Source: Aaosphaeria pasadenensis
Lineage: Eukaryota; Ascomycota; Dothideomycetes; Pleosporales
DNA length: 64,000 bases
Direction of reading: 5' to 3'
NCBI GenBank assembly: GCA_022813625.1
Contig: JAKLMB010000021.1
Coordinates: 677,775-741,774 of the forward strand
Shown: in pieces, positions 22,601 through 34,627 of the stretch
How positions within the stretch are numbered: position 1 is the first letter of the stretch
Layout of the letters: every line of letters begins with the position of its first letter
Position numbers and translations under genes: made by a program
Notes under the pieces: model-generated
What the model saw: the letters and a program-made list of their open reading frames with translations, nothing else
Databases searched by the model: none
Told to the model about the DNA's origin: nothing

Positions 22601-23586
22601 TTAGTACTTCTTCTTCGTAGCGGCACTTGATGATTCAGTTGCAAGGTCAAGGCCCTCAAGGATGTCCGCGCCGAAAACGACGGTCATGTAGGCTGGGAAT
22701 GCGAGCCATAGGCCACTGTCAAGAAATTAGCGGCAATTCAGAGTTGTCTATTTGGAAGCAGGCAGACTACAAGGGAGATACCAACGTGAACCAGGAAGGT
22801 GAACTTACTTCATGATTATGTAAAGGAAGATGAAGTGGGACCAATCATTGTGCCAGGTGTTCTTGAAATCAGAGAAGTACTCGTTGAGATCTGTATGAAG
22901 TATGAGTCCATGACATTGGAGAACATTAGCGAAGAATCAGACTTACAGTAAAGTGTTGTTTTACTTAAGGTCATCACTGCAGCTGCGAAGCCCATGATCA
23001 GCGCTTGGTTGCCCTTCCTCCCTTCAATTCGAACACCTCCCGAAAGCCAACCCTTAACGCCAACTTGCAAACCGCGACCGCCCGCAGCCGGTTTGCCGTG
23101 ATTGTACACAATCATGATGTACAGTCCGTAAAAAATAACCTCTACAAGGTTCAATACTGCTTGCGCTCCTCCAAATCCATCCTTGTGGTCCCATCCAGGC
23201 TGTCCATACACGTAATCAACGTTCGCGTAAATCTCATAAGGCTTCCAAATCGGCCATTGAAGCATGCCTCCTGTCATAGTGTGTGGACGCAACAAGAGGT
23301 ATAATATGTCCCATATAACAAGCGGCATGGAGACCGTGACCCACGCGATGGTGATGTTGGAAGCTGTATGCGACCACCCTACGCTTCTGGCATTGCCATT
23401 GCCATTGGCGCTTGCGACAGCGTTTGAGACAGCACGCTTGGTCAAAGAAGTGGGCGACGAAGTTGGGATTTCCTCAGGAGCGGGGGACGCGGTTGATCTG
23501 CGAGAGCTCTTCCGGGGCGAGGAGCTCTTGGTGGGGGACGCCTCTGGTGGAGGGAACTCTGAAGGGTGATGTCGCGTGGATACCAT
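22601..23586 (-). CDS. Multi-pass membrane protein, possibly EXPERA-like
   Basis: Three exons (22947-23586, 22809-22890, 22601-22715) close to 278 residues. The start is the ATG at 23586; the frame extends upstream without another ATG. Residues 1-75 are Ser/Pro/Thr rich and disordered. About four or five hydrophobic segments follow, with the conserved-looking block LRPHTMTGGMLQWPIWKPYE after the first, then FGGAQAVLNLVEVIFYGLYI, and GLWLAFPAYMTVVFGADIL near the end. The arrangement resembles small fungal EBP/EXPERA-type membrane proteins, but I cannot confirm that family. The C-terminus KKKY fits a KKxx ER-retrieval signal, suggesting an ER location. The last exon is needed to complete the final helix. 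Confidence 0.7.
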
Positions 23587-24058
23587 GATGATGAAATGAT
23601 ATCGCAATAAGAAAAATAGTAAAAATGGGACGATTATATGGCTTCAGGGGACGTAAACTCCCAGTCTTTGGGCTACAATTCCGTTGTTGTTGTTATTCTC
23701 AGGGACGTCGCGAGACGAACGACGTTACTTGTACGAAGTGGCGGGACACACTCGGCTGGCACTTTTGCCGGGGAACTCGTCTAGCCCAGTCAGGAAGGAC
23801 TTAAACACTATACGGCCAATCAAATCATCTTCAGTTCGACGTCAATTCACATTGGTAGTAATAATGGCCGCTTATTCGCTGGTCCTATTAGATTGCTATG
23901 CAGCTGCATTCTCTGGTTCTCATTACAGAGAGCAATGCTTTTGAGCCACAAATTTGATGTATATGGCCAACATATGTTTACATATTCAAAGATTCCACTT
24001 TGCGAAAGGCGTAGTAGATGACTACACCAATACTCTGCAACGGTATGGCATATCTTCT
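23587..24058. other. Intergenic spacer
   Basis: Spacer of 472 bp between the start of the membrane-protein gene and the 3' end of the sugar transporter, both on the minus strand. No other feature was identified; it should hold the promoter of the former. Confidence 0.55.
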
Positions 24059-25845
24059 TTAGGCCGCCTTCTCTGGGTGTTCGACCAACTCGGTCACTGG
24101 TCCTTCGGCACCCAGTGCTTTGTGTGCAGATTGCTCCAACTTCGCTCGGTCCTCCTGTTCGCTTTCGAACACTGTGATGTGATTAGCCATTGATATCGTG
24201 CACTTTGGGGCAAAATAAGCTTACGGAAAGTGAGTTCTTCCAAGGTCTTTCCGTATGTCTCTGGGAACAAGAAGTAGATAATCACGATCTGGGCTCAGGT
24301 CAGTCACTTGCTCAACGATAGCGTCGCCTTGGAAGGCATATCTCACCTCGCAGCAAAGCCAGCAGACGTAAACGATAAGGTATTTCCAATCGGCATTCTC
24401 CAATCCAATGGGATTCACGAAGCTACCTGTAGTGGGGTTAGAATTCTTGTATCTTGAAAATTATGGAGACACATTGCTTACCAAACATAACGGCGGAACG
24501 GCCGAAGAGCTGGAACCACGATAGACCCTTCGTTCGGACGTAGTAGGGGAATAGCTCGACTAGGTAAACGTAGGTCAAAGCATTGTATCCAAGGCAGTAC
24601 GCGGGCTGGTAAAGGAAGATCATAACGAGCACGGCATAACTGCTGCTGGTCGACTTCGTGATTCGGTTCCTAGCTTGGGCAATTGTCCATGCAGTGTAGA
24701 CACACAACAAGCAAGAAGCGCAGAGGAGGTACATGCGGCGACGAGGGAAACGGGGCGTAATGCTTGCCATGGTAAGAGCGACGAGGAAACCCCAAGCCTG
24801 CGTTCCTACGTTGTATCGGACAACAGTGTGCGCGTCGGTGATACCAATCTTTGCGAGAATGGGGACGAGATACTGTGATATAAGGTTGTTGCCCGAGAAC
24901 TGGACGAATACACCCAAGAAAGCGGCGACCATGCTTCGGTGCCTCATTCCAGGAGTCTGGAATAGCTCGGCCCATCCACGGCGACGGCCTTCATTTTCGA
25001 TCTCAAGAGCGCGCTTGATTTCTGCATATTCGACGTGGGGGAGCTCGTTTGAGGCATCACCTTCAGCGTGATACTTGATAAGGATCGCAAGTGCCTCCTC
25101 TCCACGGTCCTTGGAGATCAACCAACGTGGAGATTCGGGGACAGTGAAAGCAAAGCCAATCTGAATAACGGATGGAAGAGCTTGGAGAAGACTGGGTAGG
25201 CGCCAACTCCAGTTGTTAGGGATCAGAAGCGTGCGGATAACGATGCCTGCTCCAAGGATTGCACCCACGCCGTAGAATGCATTGAACATAGATCCAAGGA
25301 ATGCTCGCTCCTTGGGGTGTCCGAGTTCACCGAGGAGAGCAGCTCCTGCAACGATAGCATAAACGATACCGTGACCGAGGAAAATGCGAGAGAAGACGAA
25401 CATTGCGACTATGTTTCCGTTAAAACGACTTCGTCTCCAGTATCTGACTTGTATTTGACTTACGATTCACCGATAGGCCCTGCATGATCGATCCAATAAT
25501 CATGATGATTGATCCGAAAATAATGCTCCATCGTCGTCCAACATGATCAGACACAATAGAGATAAAGGGAATACTGGTCAAAGCTCCGAGATTGTAGCAA
25601 GCGACCAACAGACCCAGCTTTCCTCCCTTAGGATGGCCAAAGAAATCTTGCCAGTATTTGAGCGCTTGCATGCCGTTCATCATGGACGAATCGAAGCCAG
25701 ACGTCGATTCAATGAACAAACAGAAAGGGACAAGTAGGAGGTATAGGGTACGGAGATTGGGCTTGTTCCACCATCGAACGTGATCATTCTTGATCAACTC
25801 TGCAACGATACCAGCAGAGGCATCAGCTGGAGCGGCGGGAGCCAT
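24059..25845 (-). CDS. MFS sugar transporter
   Basis: Proton-coupled sugar uptake across the plasma membrane is the family role; the substrate is not determinable. It resembles fungal lactose/hexose permeases. Five exons close to 521 residues: 25464-25845, 24482-25408, 24347-24426, 24225-24288 and 24059-24171. Sugar-porter signatures are present in order: DHVGRRW after helix 2, the R-x-x-x-G block SRIFLGHGI, PESPRWL between helices 6 and 7, and PETYGKTLEEL after helix 12. A twelve-helix hydrophobicity pattern fits. The 3' end is reached only by joining three short exons. The upstream DNA has a TATA-like sequence bracketed by an inverted repeat. No sugar-catabolic gene is adjacent, so context gives no clue to the substrate. 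Confidence 0.9.
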
Positions 25846-28800
25846 CTTGACTGACTTGAATGCTTATGGATGTCTCGAGGAGGTGAGGGACTATCTTTGC
25901 GATGGGAGATATGATCATCGCTGGACGGCGCGGGGTGTATATATGGTCAATGGAGCTCCACCCTCTCACAAACCGTGCCGTCCAGCGTGCCGGAGGCACT
26001 AACTGAACATGAACATCACGCCTGATCCGTACCATGGGGCCCCGTCTCTTACCGTGTCTGGGGAAAGAGACATCTATGAATGCAACCGGTTGCTATTCCA
26101 AAGGTAACCATGTAAGAATGCCAAGTTGGCAATTTTGCTTCAAGGACCTGACCATCTGTCGATACCTGTGGACTGTTTTTCCACAAATATCATCGTTTTT
26201 AACTGGGGCGAGGGGTCCAGAATCCAGATCGACTATGATTGCGCATATACGATTGGTAGGGGACATCGATCTGTCCAAGCATTGGATGGAACGGACTCTC
26301 TTCAACTGGAGATCATACACCAAAAGCTGAATAGGGAAAAACTTGCTTGTTGCGAATTCAAGAAGTCAATTTAACCGGCTGTTAATCTATTACGAGACTA
26401 TGTCTGCACTAGAGATTCAGGATTCAGGACTCGCTGGATGTTTCTCGTGTTGGAAATTCGCACGAGTAAGTAGTGAGCATCAGTTCTCCGCATCACGAAT
26501 TTCTCCGCCCACCGAGAGCTTTGATAACTTCTGGGGGATCATTGTCTCGAGGACCCCCGCATACTAAGCCGTATTCGGCACGGAGCACGACCTAATCTAG
26601 CTAAGTCGATCCTACTCTAGCTATAAAAGAACTAGCGAGGAACTAACCCCCAAAAATGCCAAGATCGTCCCGTTGCAAAGCACCATCCACATAGCTTATA
26701 AGAAGCCCAAGGCCAAGTACAAAACTTATGTATTGTATCACTACTGCCTGCAGATGGGTAGATACTGGACCTTGGTTTTGGTGTAACATAAACCAGGTCG
26801 TCGGGGCTTGCGGGCCGATTTCATGCATTCGATAAATGAAGCCATGCTGCTCTAGAGGTAAGGCAGAATTAGTCGTGCCATCTTCATCATTGGAGTATGG
26901 CGATCTTCAGTTCGCCTTCGGAAAAGGGCCGAGAGCTTGTCATGTGAGAAGATATGGCTTTCCGTCATGACAATACAATGGCAAATGGTACTTTGCCTTT
27001 GCCCCCTGGAATACTCGAAGATGGCCGAGGCGTTGGCGCAGGCGCCTTGCCGAATGCTTATGAGGTGTTCAGGCCTCCCGATCCCTATTCCCAGTCACGA
27101 CTTACTTGCAGCCGGGAAAGACGTTTATGGTTATGCGAAAGATAGAACAGGAGCCGTTTCGACCCTTGTACTCGTACTTTGTTCGTGTACTTGTTCGGTG
27201 AGCGTTTTGTAGCGGAGTAAGAATCTGCCGAAGTTTCCATTATTCCATTATTCAGGTCAGTGCACTAACAGCTATTCTACCTAAAAGTCCACACACACCT
27301 CGTAAACCAAGAACCCCACGCACAGCGGACTAGACTTCAAGCAACATAGCCACTCGGCGTACGTGCCGAGACTGGAGTAAAGTGTACGGATTGAAAACAA
27401 GAGCCATGCCTCAACAATACTACCCAACCCCAAATCTGCTTGTTCAGCATACCGCCTATTCGCAGCGATTCGTTGATTTCGCATCGATCCTTCCGATCTT
27501 CTCTCTGGCTGGCAGCTTTTGGTGCTTTCAAACCTGACGAGTATACTTGACTCCAAAGCTACGCTTAAGTACCTCTTTTATTTCCTCCCATGTGCGATCC
27601 GACATTGTTGGGTAGAAGACATAGATCAACACACCCGATGCCACAGACACTGGAATAAGCATACAGACGCAACACCGAATGAGAAGAATTACCATGGAGA
27701 ACAAAGTGGTGGGCTTGATGGCCTAACCATGAACAAGAAAAGTTCATTATGCCCGTTGCCCGAATCTAGGAAAAAGTCGGTGCTCATCCAGACTGAATTG
27801 CCAGCAGAATTATCAAAAAAAGAGATAGATATCATGATGGCTTTCATAGTGATCGTCGAGGTCTCTACCTGCAAATCGTCGACACACATCATGAAGTGCA
27901 AAGCGTCAAACATTGCAATAAGTCCAGTGGGCAATCCTCAGACAGTGAGCACAAGGTCCGAGCGATGCTCAATGGGTAAAAATCGGTGGTGGACCTCTCC
28001 TTGTTTTACGTTACAGGGTGGTCGTTCAGATCACTATGGAGTTAGACCGCCACAGTAGAGATTTGGTCGTATCACAACCGAACGTAATGCCTGTCAGAGA
28101 AACGGGTCAGACAGCCTCATCGAGCTTTCGATACGAAAGCTTTTCAATTCGATGGTGATCTCTTGCTTGGTTTTAATCACATTGACGACTACGTTCAAGA
28201 GAAACAATGGAAAAACTCCTGAATGGATAGGAAACGTATCTTACATAGGTCTACACCCCTTATTAAGGCCTATATGTAATCACTCTCGACCTAACAGCAG
28301 AGATAGATCCTATCTCCTTGATTTATATCCTTAATGGAAAAATGCTTCACAGCGAACGGTTCAAAATACCAAACAGTAAAGGTGATGAGAAAGAACAATC
28401 TACCGTGACTAGCCATGCACAGAACTTGATCTTTCAAGATCTAGTTAGTACTGCGTGGAGAGTAGAAGAGTTTACACTACGAAGGACGTTGTATAATTGG
28501 ACGTGAGGGCGCGTCCCTAGAATGCTCTCGCCGTAGGCTACGTTGAATTTTGGGGAATGAGCCTCGAAATAAGTCCATTCCGAATCTTTTTTAAATTAAA
28601 AGGAGACTCCAGTGCGACTACCAATCCGAGGATCATAAGGATGAGACCAATTGTCGCCATCATGTGCAGCACCTCCACAACAACGACATACTCAAGTCTT
28701 AAAAGATATATCTATCCAGTACGATTACCACATGGAACACCGTCAGCCGTGCATCTGCATTCTTAGGAGTTGACTATTTGTTGGATTGGCTCCATTATCG

Positions 28801-29368
28801 AGACCTCACGCTAAGGTCAAAAAGCAAGTCGCTGCATGAACCCGGCTGTTGTTCATTTCAACTAGATTCCACTACTGATGGCCTTTAAAGCTGCTGAAAA
28901 TTGTTTGTAGTCTCCATCGTCTATTGTAACTGGATGTCAAATCCTACGGGGAATATTCATGGAGATCCTAAGATTCCCTTTTAGCAGGCGTTGTGGATAA
29001 GTTCTCCCATGCGCATTCTGAACGGTCATTAATCTGACCCTTACTAATTCCTTACACTGCAAATCATATAAAACGTAAGAGGCACGTGAGAATAGGAAGT
29101 TTCTTCCTCGGGACACTCAACATGAAGCTAGGCCAAGCAGTCGAAGTCGACATTATTTGTGATCAGTGTACAGAAGTGATCTTATTAAAACCACCTTGTA
29201 AGTACTTCACCTGGCCGTGCCAGGGTCCCCTCCTTTAGCAACACTTTATTATGCCACATCTGCTGGTTTAGGTCCTGGCGTATCCATCGAGAAAACAAAT
29301 ATCATCCTCCCAGAATAGAGGTTCCCTCCTCTAGCAACACTTTTTGAAGCCACATCTGCTGGCCTAGG
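25846..29368. other. Gene-poor region
   Basis: After the transporter promoter no convincing gene appears for about 3.5 kb. Coding-like scraps include a minus-strand frame at 26643-26828 with one strongly hydrophobic segment, and a minus-strand peptide near 28500-28640 with another. Neither could be joined to flanking exons. A 179-residue plus-strand frame at 27519-28058 has unnatural composition. The region may hold decayed genes. Confidence 0.5.
25920..25986. promoter_or_regulatory. Inverted repeat bracketing a TATA element upstream of the sugar transporter
   Basis: GCTGGACGGC at 25920-25929 is the exact inverse of GCCGTCCAGC at 25977-25986, and imperfect symmetry extends about 9 bp further inward. 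Between them lies TATATAT near 25938-25944, about 95 bp before the transporter ATG on the minus strand. It could be an operator for a dimeric Zn2Cys6 factor or simply chance. Function inferred from position only. Confidence 0.45.
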
Positions 29369-29514
29369 TCATGTCGATTTCATCGATGAAACGGACGCCA
29401 CACTCTCCGAATACGGGTCTCCTCCTCTAGCAATACTTCTTAACGACACACTTCGTGGTTTAGATCGTGTCGAACTCGTCGATGAAACAGAATCCGTCCT
29501 CTCGGAATATCGCT
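29227..29514. repeat. 96-bp tandem repeat, three diverged copies
   Basis: Units start near 29227, 29323 and 29419. The shared TAGCAA landmark recurs exactly every 96 bp. Because 96 is a multiple of three, one frame per strand stays in register through all copies, interrupted by a single stop on each strand. On the minus strand the unit reads like SIARGGDPYSESVASVSS. Confidence 0.85.
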
Positions 29515-29947
29515 TCGAAAGCCATGACGATCCCAACTCCGTGGACTCGGCAATCTCCTGAGCAGATAAAAGCGCGTCGAGTGCATCGCCATTAGGCATC
29601 AGGACCCGAAACGCAACACGTTTTCCGAGGCCTCCACCCCGCCATTCATCACATTCGAGGATGAAAACTCAAAGTTTCCGGGAGCTGTACGTTGTGATTC
29701 GGTTCTCAGAAACGAGCCAAGCAGCACCAGCATGACTTTTCCTTCTGCGGAACTTACTCCTATCGTATCTAAAGATCTCGTAACCCAGCCTCACTTTCTT
29801 TTGCTGTTGATAGACAATAGGAAGGCTGTATGGTATCCGATCGAGTGAACGCGACTGGATTATGTTCACAACAGCTTCACAAGGAACCCGAGATGTATCC
29901 AGAGAGACGTAGACTTTAAAAAATCGAAACCCATTGCACTCAAACAT
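29369..29947 (-). pseudogene. Putative two-exon gene or gene remnant
   Basis: Family not recognised. A minus-strand frame starts MFECNGFRFFKVYVSLDTSR at 29947 and runs to a perfect GTAAGT donor near 29759. An in-frame continuation after an AG near 29659 reads EWRGGGLGKRVAFRVLMP and then a Ser-rich tail containing the 96-bp repeats. A better acceptor (TACAG) slightly upstream gives a shorter end. The opening of the second part (LECDEWRGGG...VAFRV) faintly resembles the opening of the first (FECNGFRFFKVYV), hinting at an internal duplication. The frame ends at 29369 with TGA where the adjacent repeat copy has CGA, the change expected from cytosine deamination or RIP. The in-frame sequence continues beyond this stop. 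It may be a decayed gene or a fast-evolving small one. Confidence 0.35.
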
Positions 29948-31113
29948 ACCTAGAAATTTGCATGCTCACCTTTTAGGAAACCTAACTCAACAAAAGATTG
30001 TATGTCGTTATCACTCAATGCGGGTTCAGTAAAAGGTCACAGCAGCAACCACCCGTGGCTCAATTACGCACGATTGCGATCCATATCCCAGAAGACCCTC
30101 TCTGATATACCATTCCATTCCACACCTACACCCAAGACATCGTTGAGCGACAACCGGCAGCGAATCCAAACCTCCAGGCTTATACCTACCCGATAGACTA
30201 ACAAACTACCGCCATATCGGCATTTATGCCTGCGCGCGCGCGTCAATGCTGCTGCTCATTTGCCGTTGCTGCGACCGATTATTATTTTGCGTCGGTAGGC
30301 AGACAGGTAGACAAGCGGACGGGTGGGCGGGTGGAAGACTACTTTGTAGCCAGTAGGTAGTACGTAGTCTGTTCCCTGGTTATATGATGATGGAAAAGAT
30401 ACTCGTAGTAGTTATTTTCCTCTCGGGTACGGGTACGGGTAGGGCGATGGTTGATGGGTTGTTTTAGCACGGAAAGGACTGCCGTTTTAACAGTGTGGAA
30501 AAAGTGTGAAGAAAGAACGTGCAATTGAATGATAAGTATCCCCTGGCCGAACATTCGACGTCATGCACCACATCTTTACTCAAAATTTGTTTTCTCCCAT
30601 CATTGAAACGAGTGTGCAATGGTTCGGTGTCGGGATGTGGGGAAATTATGGGATTTACCGAAGTCTACCGGGCCACCGGCGATGGTGGTTCGAGACTTTT
30701 TGATGCGGAATTGATGGGCATTGTAAGACGGAAACTGGACTGAATTGATTGAATTGATTGGCCAAAGGCAAAGACAAGGCAAAGGCAAGGCATCGGAAGG
30801 TGCACTGGACTAACGCGGTAATCGTACTGTAGTGCGCCGATAATGTGGGGCGTGTCTGTTTGAGAGGGAAACCCCTACGAGTAGGGTAGGCATTCAGCTG
30901 TCTGTCTGGGTGGAATGAGGATCAGCAGAGATCATCTGGGGGAGAGCGAACGGGACTTCTGATGAAGCAAATCGTGCATTGAGGGCCATGGCAAAGAGGC
31001 AGGAAATAGTCTTAGTCTCATGATATGAAATGGGCGTTTTTGTATTTGGACGAGAAAACTATGGTATATGATGTAATTATGCAAATGCGAAGCTTCGCTC
31101 ATGCTGCACGCGC
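29948..31113. other. Intergenic spacer
   Basis: No supported gene. Contains a GCGCGC run at 30233-30241 and a GGTACGGGTACGGGTAGGG tract near 30425. The latter loosely resembles degenerate telomere-like or simple repeat sequence, but is too short to interpret. Confidence 0.5.
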
Positions 31114-32884
31114 TCATTGTAACATATCCGCGTCGACCTCCCAGCCCTCCCAGGTTGGTTGGTCATATCCATTTGGTCTTGAACTCCTCAAGAATCCGTT
31201 CCATGTTCCCTCCACTTCCACCACCGGCCTGATTGTTCGCACCTCGGCATTGAAGGCTTTGCTGAAACACGTCTGCATGTGTCGCTCTTCGAATAGCTCA
31301 GGGTGCGTCCTCCTCATAGTGCTCAATGCACGCTTGCCGACCTCATCCACAGAATCGTTGTGTCGCAAGTCGAAGAACTCTTTGTTGTGCTCTTCCCTTA
31401 ACTTCTTCATCATCTCGTCATCGTATAGTCCGAGCTGTAGAAGGAAGATGTCGTACTGAACCAGAGATGTTGTGCCGTGATAGCTTCCACCATATTTTGC
31501 TCTGTTGTACAACCCAGTCAGGGCAGCAATAGTTCCCATGCACCCTGTTCCGTAATCACTCATGGGAAACGGCGGCACTACAGGCTCGTCGAGGCCCATG
31601 CCGAAGCCCTGTGCCCATGCCACGCCTGAGACACAATCCGCGATTTGCTGCCATCCAGGCCGCGATGCCCACGGTCCAACATGGCCGAAACAATTTTCAG
31701 CGACGTAGACAAATCCACGTTGACGTTCTTTTGCAATCTCGTTGAGCCGCTCAGGGCCGTAGCCGAGCCGTTTGAGAGCTCCAGGTCGATAGCCGTCAAG
31801 GACAACGTCTGCGGATTGGAGCAACTCTTCAAACTTTGCTCGTTCTTCTGGATTTCGAAGGTCGAGGTCGGTGGTGTGTTTTCCTAGATTTCCATCTACT
31901 TGGAAGAAAGGCACATCGGAGAGGTTTGGTGAAGTGACTTTGATGACGTCGGCACCGTACTCGGCAAGGCCACGGCCCATGGCTGGGCCAGCAATGATCC
32001 GACACATTTCTAGGACACGAATGCCGGACAGAATTTGCGGTTTAGGTGCCGCGGATGACTTTTGTGGGAAGGGAACTGCAGGAGTGGTCGTTTCCAGGGT
32101 CTCTATCTTCCAAGGTGGTTCTTGCAGCATTTGCTGGCCGTGTTGTGTAGCTTTGAAATCTTCCCACTTGAGACATGTAACGCCAGCTTGCTTGATTTTT
32201 GCGTTCATTTCTTCGAGTTCGTCCACGGTGAATTGCTTGACATGATCCTCGATTATCTTGATGCACTCATGGTAATCGGTGAGATCCGGTCGGTGGCCTT
32301 CGAGTCCTATCATGTTAAGGGCTTTCGTAGCCTCGAGAGAGCCGTGCAAATGGAAATATTGCCCGGGGTTTTTGGTTTCATAGAGATTGGCAGACAGTCT
32401 TCGGTAAGTTATCGATTGTGCTTTTAGCAAATCCGTATCTTGATTGAAAGAGTCAGTGATTATCATATACTCGACATTGCGGTCAATTACCTTTCAGAAG
32501 TTTCTTGGAATTGGGATTGGCCTTGTCCATCCCTGCGATGGTCGCCAAGTAGGTCGAGAACAAAAATGCGGAGGCTCGTTCAAGGTCTACATTGATACTT
32601 CGGTGTGATGATTCCGAGAGGTCTGCGATCATAGCAGCAATCCCTCCCTCGACCGCTTTTAAGGCGGATATAGCTTCAGTCTGCTTAAGTGGGCTTGGGT
32701 AGTAGGGGCTTCCGGTGTTGGCCGTAGCGAAATGTACATTTGATATGTGTTGAAGGGCTTCATCGGGAATGTAACCCTCTGCTCGGCCCAGGAGGTGCTC
32801 CAGAGCAGTTCGTGTACCAGTCAGGAGTGTATTGTCAGCCGATTGAGTCGTGCCATTGCTATCGGCACCCAAATAAGGTGTCAT
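31114..32884 (-). CDS. CoA-transferase family III (CaiB/BaiF) protein
   Basis: Family III enzymes move CoA between carboxylic acids or racemise 2-methylacyl-CoA esters; the fungal substrate is unknown. Two exons (32491-32884, 31114-32438) close to 572 residues. The start ATG at 32884 has a good context (ACCACCATGACA). The frame runs further upstream but without a better start. Family landmarks are GIRVLEMCRIIAGPAMGRGL, EYGADVIKV, the SADVVLDGYRPGALKRLGYG segment, and GPWASRPGWQQIADCVSG. The N-terminal 200 residues look like a diverged, partial copy of the same fold, as in other long fungal members. No peroxisomal PTS1 tripeptide is at the C-terminus (DMLQ). It is divergent from the Zn2Cys6 regulator, with 1.7 kb between them, so co-regulation is possible but unproven. 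Confidence 0.87.
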
Positions 32885-34627
32885 GGTGGTACAGGAAAAT
32901 TGGCTGGGGAGGGGATGGTGGTAGGTGTGACGCAACTGTCCAGGCAGGGGAAGATGTGAAGAAGAAAGAGAAGACAGAGGGTTCAAAGGAAGGAGCACAG
33001 AGACATCTTGAATAGTGGAAAGCCGTTACAACCGCCCCGCTTAGGCTTGGTTAGGTTGATCATTCTATTATCATAAATCGGGTATACCAGTAGTAGTACC
33101 GGTAGAGTAGAGAGCACAGCGGGTCAGGGATACAGCTGTTACAATAGAAGGAAGGGAAGGGTAACGAGGTCCGCGTGCATGTAGATCGGTCGGCAACGTG
33201 ACCGGGCGGATGCAACCAAGCGATCAGAGCGGAAGTGGACAATTGGGTAGTGGATGAACGTTCAAAGGAGAGAATTAGATGGAGAGATGTTGATTAGTGG
33301 ATGTAAAGGAACTTGGGTGGTGGCGGGGCAGCATCCGACAAGACTCAAGCCTCGGAAGCTGATATAAGGACGCCAGTGGTGTATCATATATACCCAATAT
33401 GGATGGTCGTCGGATAGGTAGTTACTTGTGGATAAATTGATAGTTATTGTCCTCGTTGTATATTACGAATAGACTTGGGATACATGTCCTTCGGTGGAAG
33501 TCTCCGACACGAACATATGAGTAATAAAGGGAGGATAGAGGATTGAAGCTATAAGAGATAGAGACACAAAAAGAGCAATTATGATTGATAAAAGTAAAAT
33601 GTAGTTTAGGAGTACTATAACCAGAGAGAGTAATTTGTAGATGGTGAATACCTGGTACTCCGTAGTTATCTGTAAGTTGTCAATTGAGGGAGTGTACTCT
33701 GTACTGTGTAGGTGCAGGGCTGGGGAATGTGAAGAATGAGGATCGAGAAGTGTGAGTTCGGACACAAAGAGGGTCCGTGCACGATCCCGCCCGAGCCGGG
33801 GTCTCATTCCAGTCCGTCCCATCATCTCTCAGTCTCGAGTCGGAGTCTCTCCTCATCCTCGTCTGGTCCTCGATTCCCGTCACCATCCCATCATCCTCCA
33901 CCTCTTTTAGCCTCAAGGAGAGACGGGAAAAAAAAAACCGACAGAGACAAAAAGAAAGAAGGAAAAAGAAAAGAAAAGCCCCAAAACGAATTGTCCAATT
34001 AACCATCTCCATTCTGGTGATGTGATTTCTCCGTCCATCTTCTATCCGTCCCGTCTTCCGAATCCACCCCAATTCACCCAAGTATCTTCCAATTGCAGAC
34101 ATAATCTTTTTTATTTCATTTTACATTACTCCGTACTGCACGCACCCACCGCCCATTCCCTCTCTATCCTGTCTAAGTCAACAACCCGTCAAAACATCAG
34201 AAAGGATCCAGCCTACGAGATACCGACGCAGCAAGAATAACTCACTCCACTCTCTTCTTTCCCTTTCCACCCTTCCCCCAACATGACATACACTACTCGT
34301 ACCAGCATGTGATCTCATCTCAACCTAATGCTCTTGCATCACATCACATCACATCTCATCTCACCTCTATCCGTCGCTCTCGTTAAGTAGACGAACATCA
34401 TCCTATCCTCCTCCCTCATCCGACGCTTACTCCCACATCATCCAAAGTAACGTATCCCAACCCTTGCCTTGCCCCCCACCGACATCCCATCGGCTCCGAC
34501 ACATTATTCGGAAGAAGAACATTACATCGCCTGCTGCAACTCAACACACCCTCTCATCCTCCGTCCGCCTTCCGCCTCTCTGTTGGGTCGCCTGCTTGGG
34601 GAGGCCGGTTGAGGACCCCCCATCGGC
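32885..34627. other. Long divergent promoter region
   Basis: Between the CoA-transferase and the Zn2Cys6 regulator. It contains two copies of TACTCCGTA (33656-33664 and 34127-34135), an A-rich tract near 33929 and a short ATCAC tandem at 34336-34366. The right half is pyrimidine-rich, as is usual for fungal leaders. No gene is supported. Confidence 0.6.

Noticed and set aside
23586..23607. Longer N-termini for the membrane protein (23607), GH5 (16577), CoA-transferase (32998), hydrolase (52896) and homeobox gene (62076)
   Set aside because: The frames extend upstream, but only through non-ATG codons. The first ATG in frame was used in each case.
26643..26828. Minus-strand frame with a hydrophobic segment (VVIQYISFVLGLGLLISYVD)
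   Set aside because: It looks somewhat protein-like, but the frame is closed upstream by TGA and no exon could be joined, so it is noted only as a possible remnant.
27519..28058. 179-codon plus-strand open frame
   Set aside because: No domain, odd composition, no splice context and no good start; it looks like chance in a gene-poor region.
30425..30450. GGTACGGGTACGGGTAGGG considered as an interstitial telomere tract
   Set aside because: Too short and not the TTAGGG unit; more likely simple sequence.
30660..30740. GGTTCGAGAC sequence considered as a tRNA B box
   Set aside because: No A box at the right distance and no cloverleaf pairing could be drawn. No tRNA gene was found in the window.
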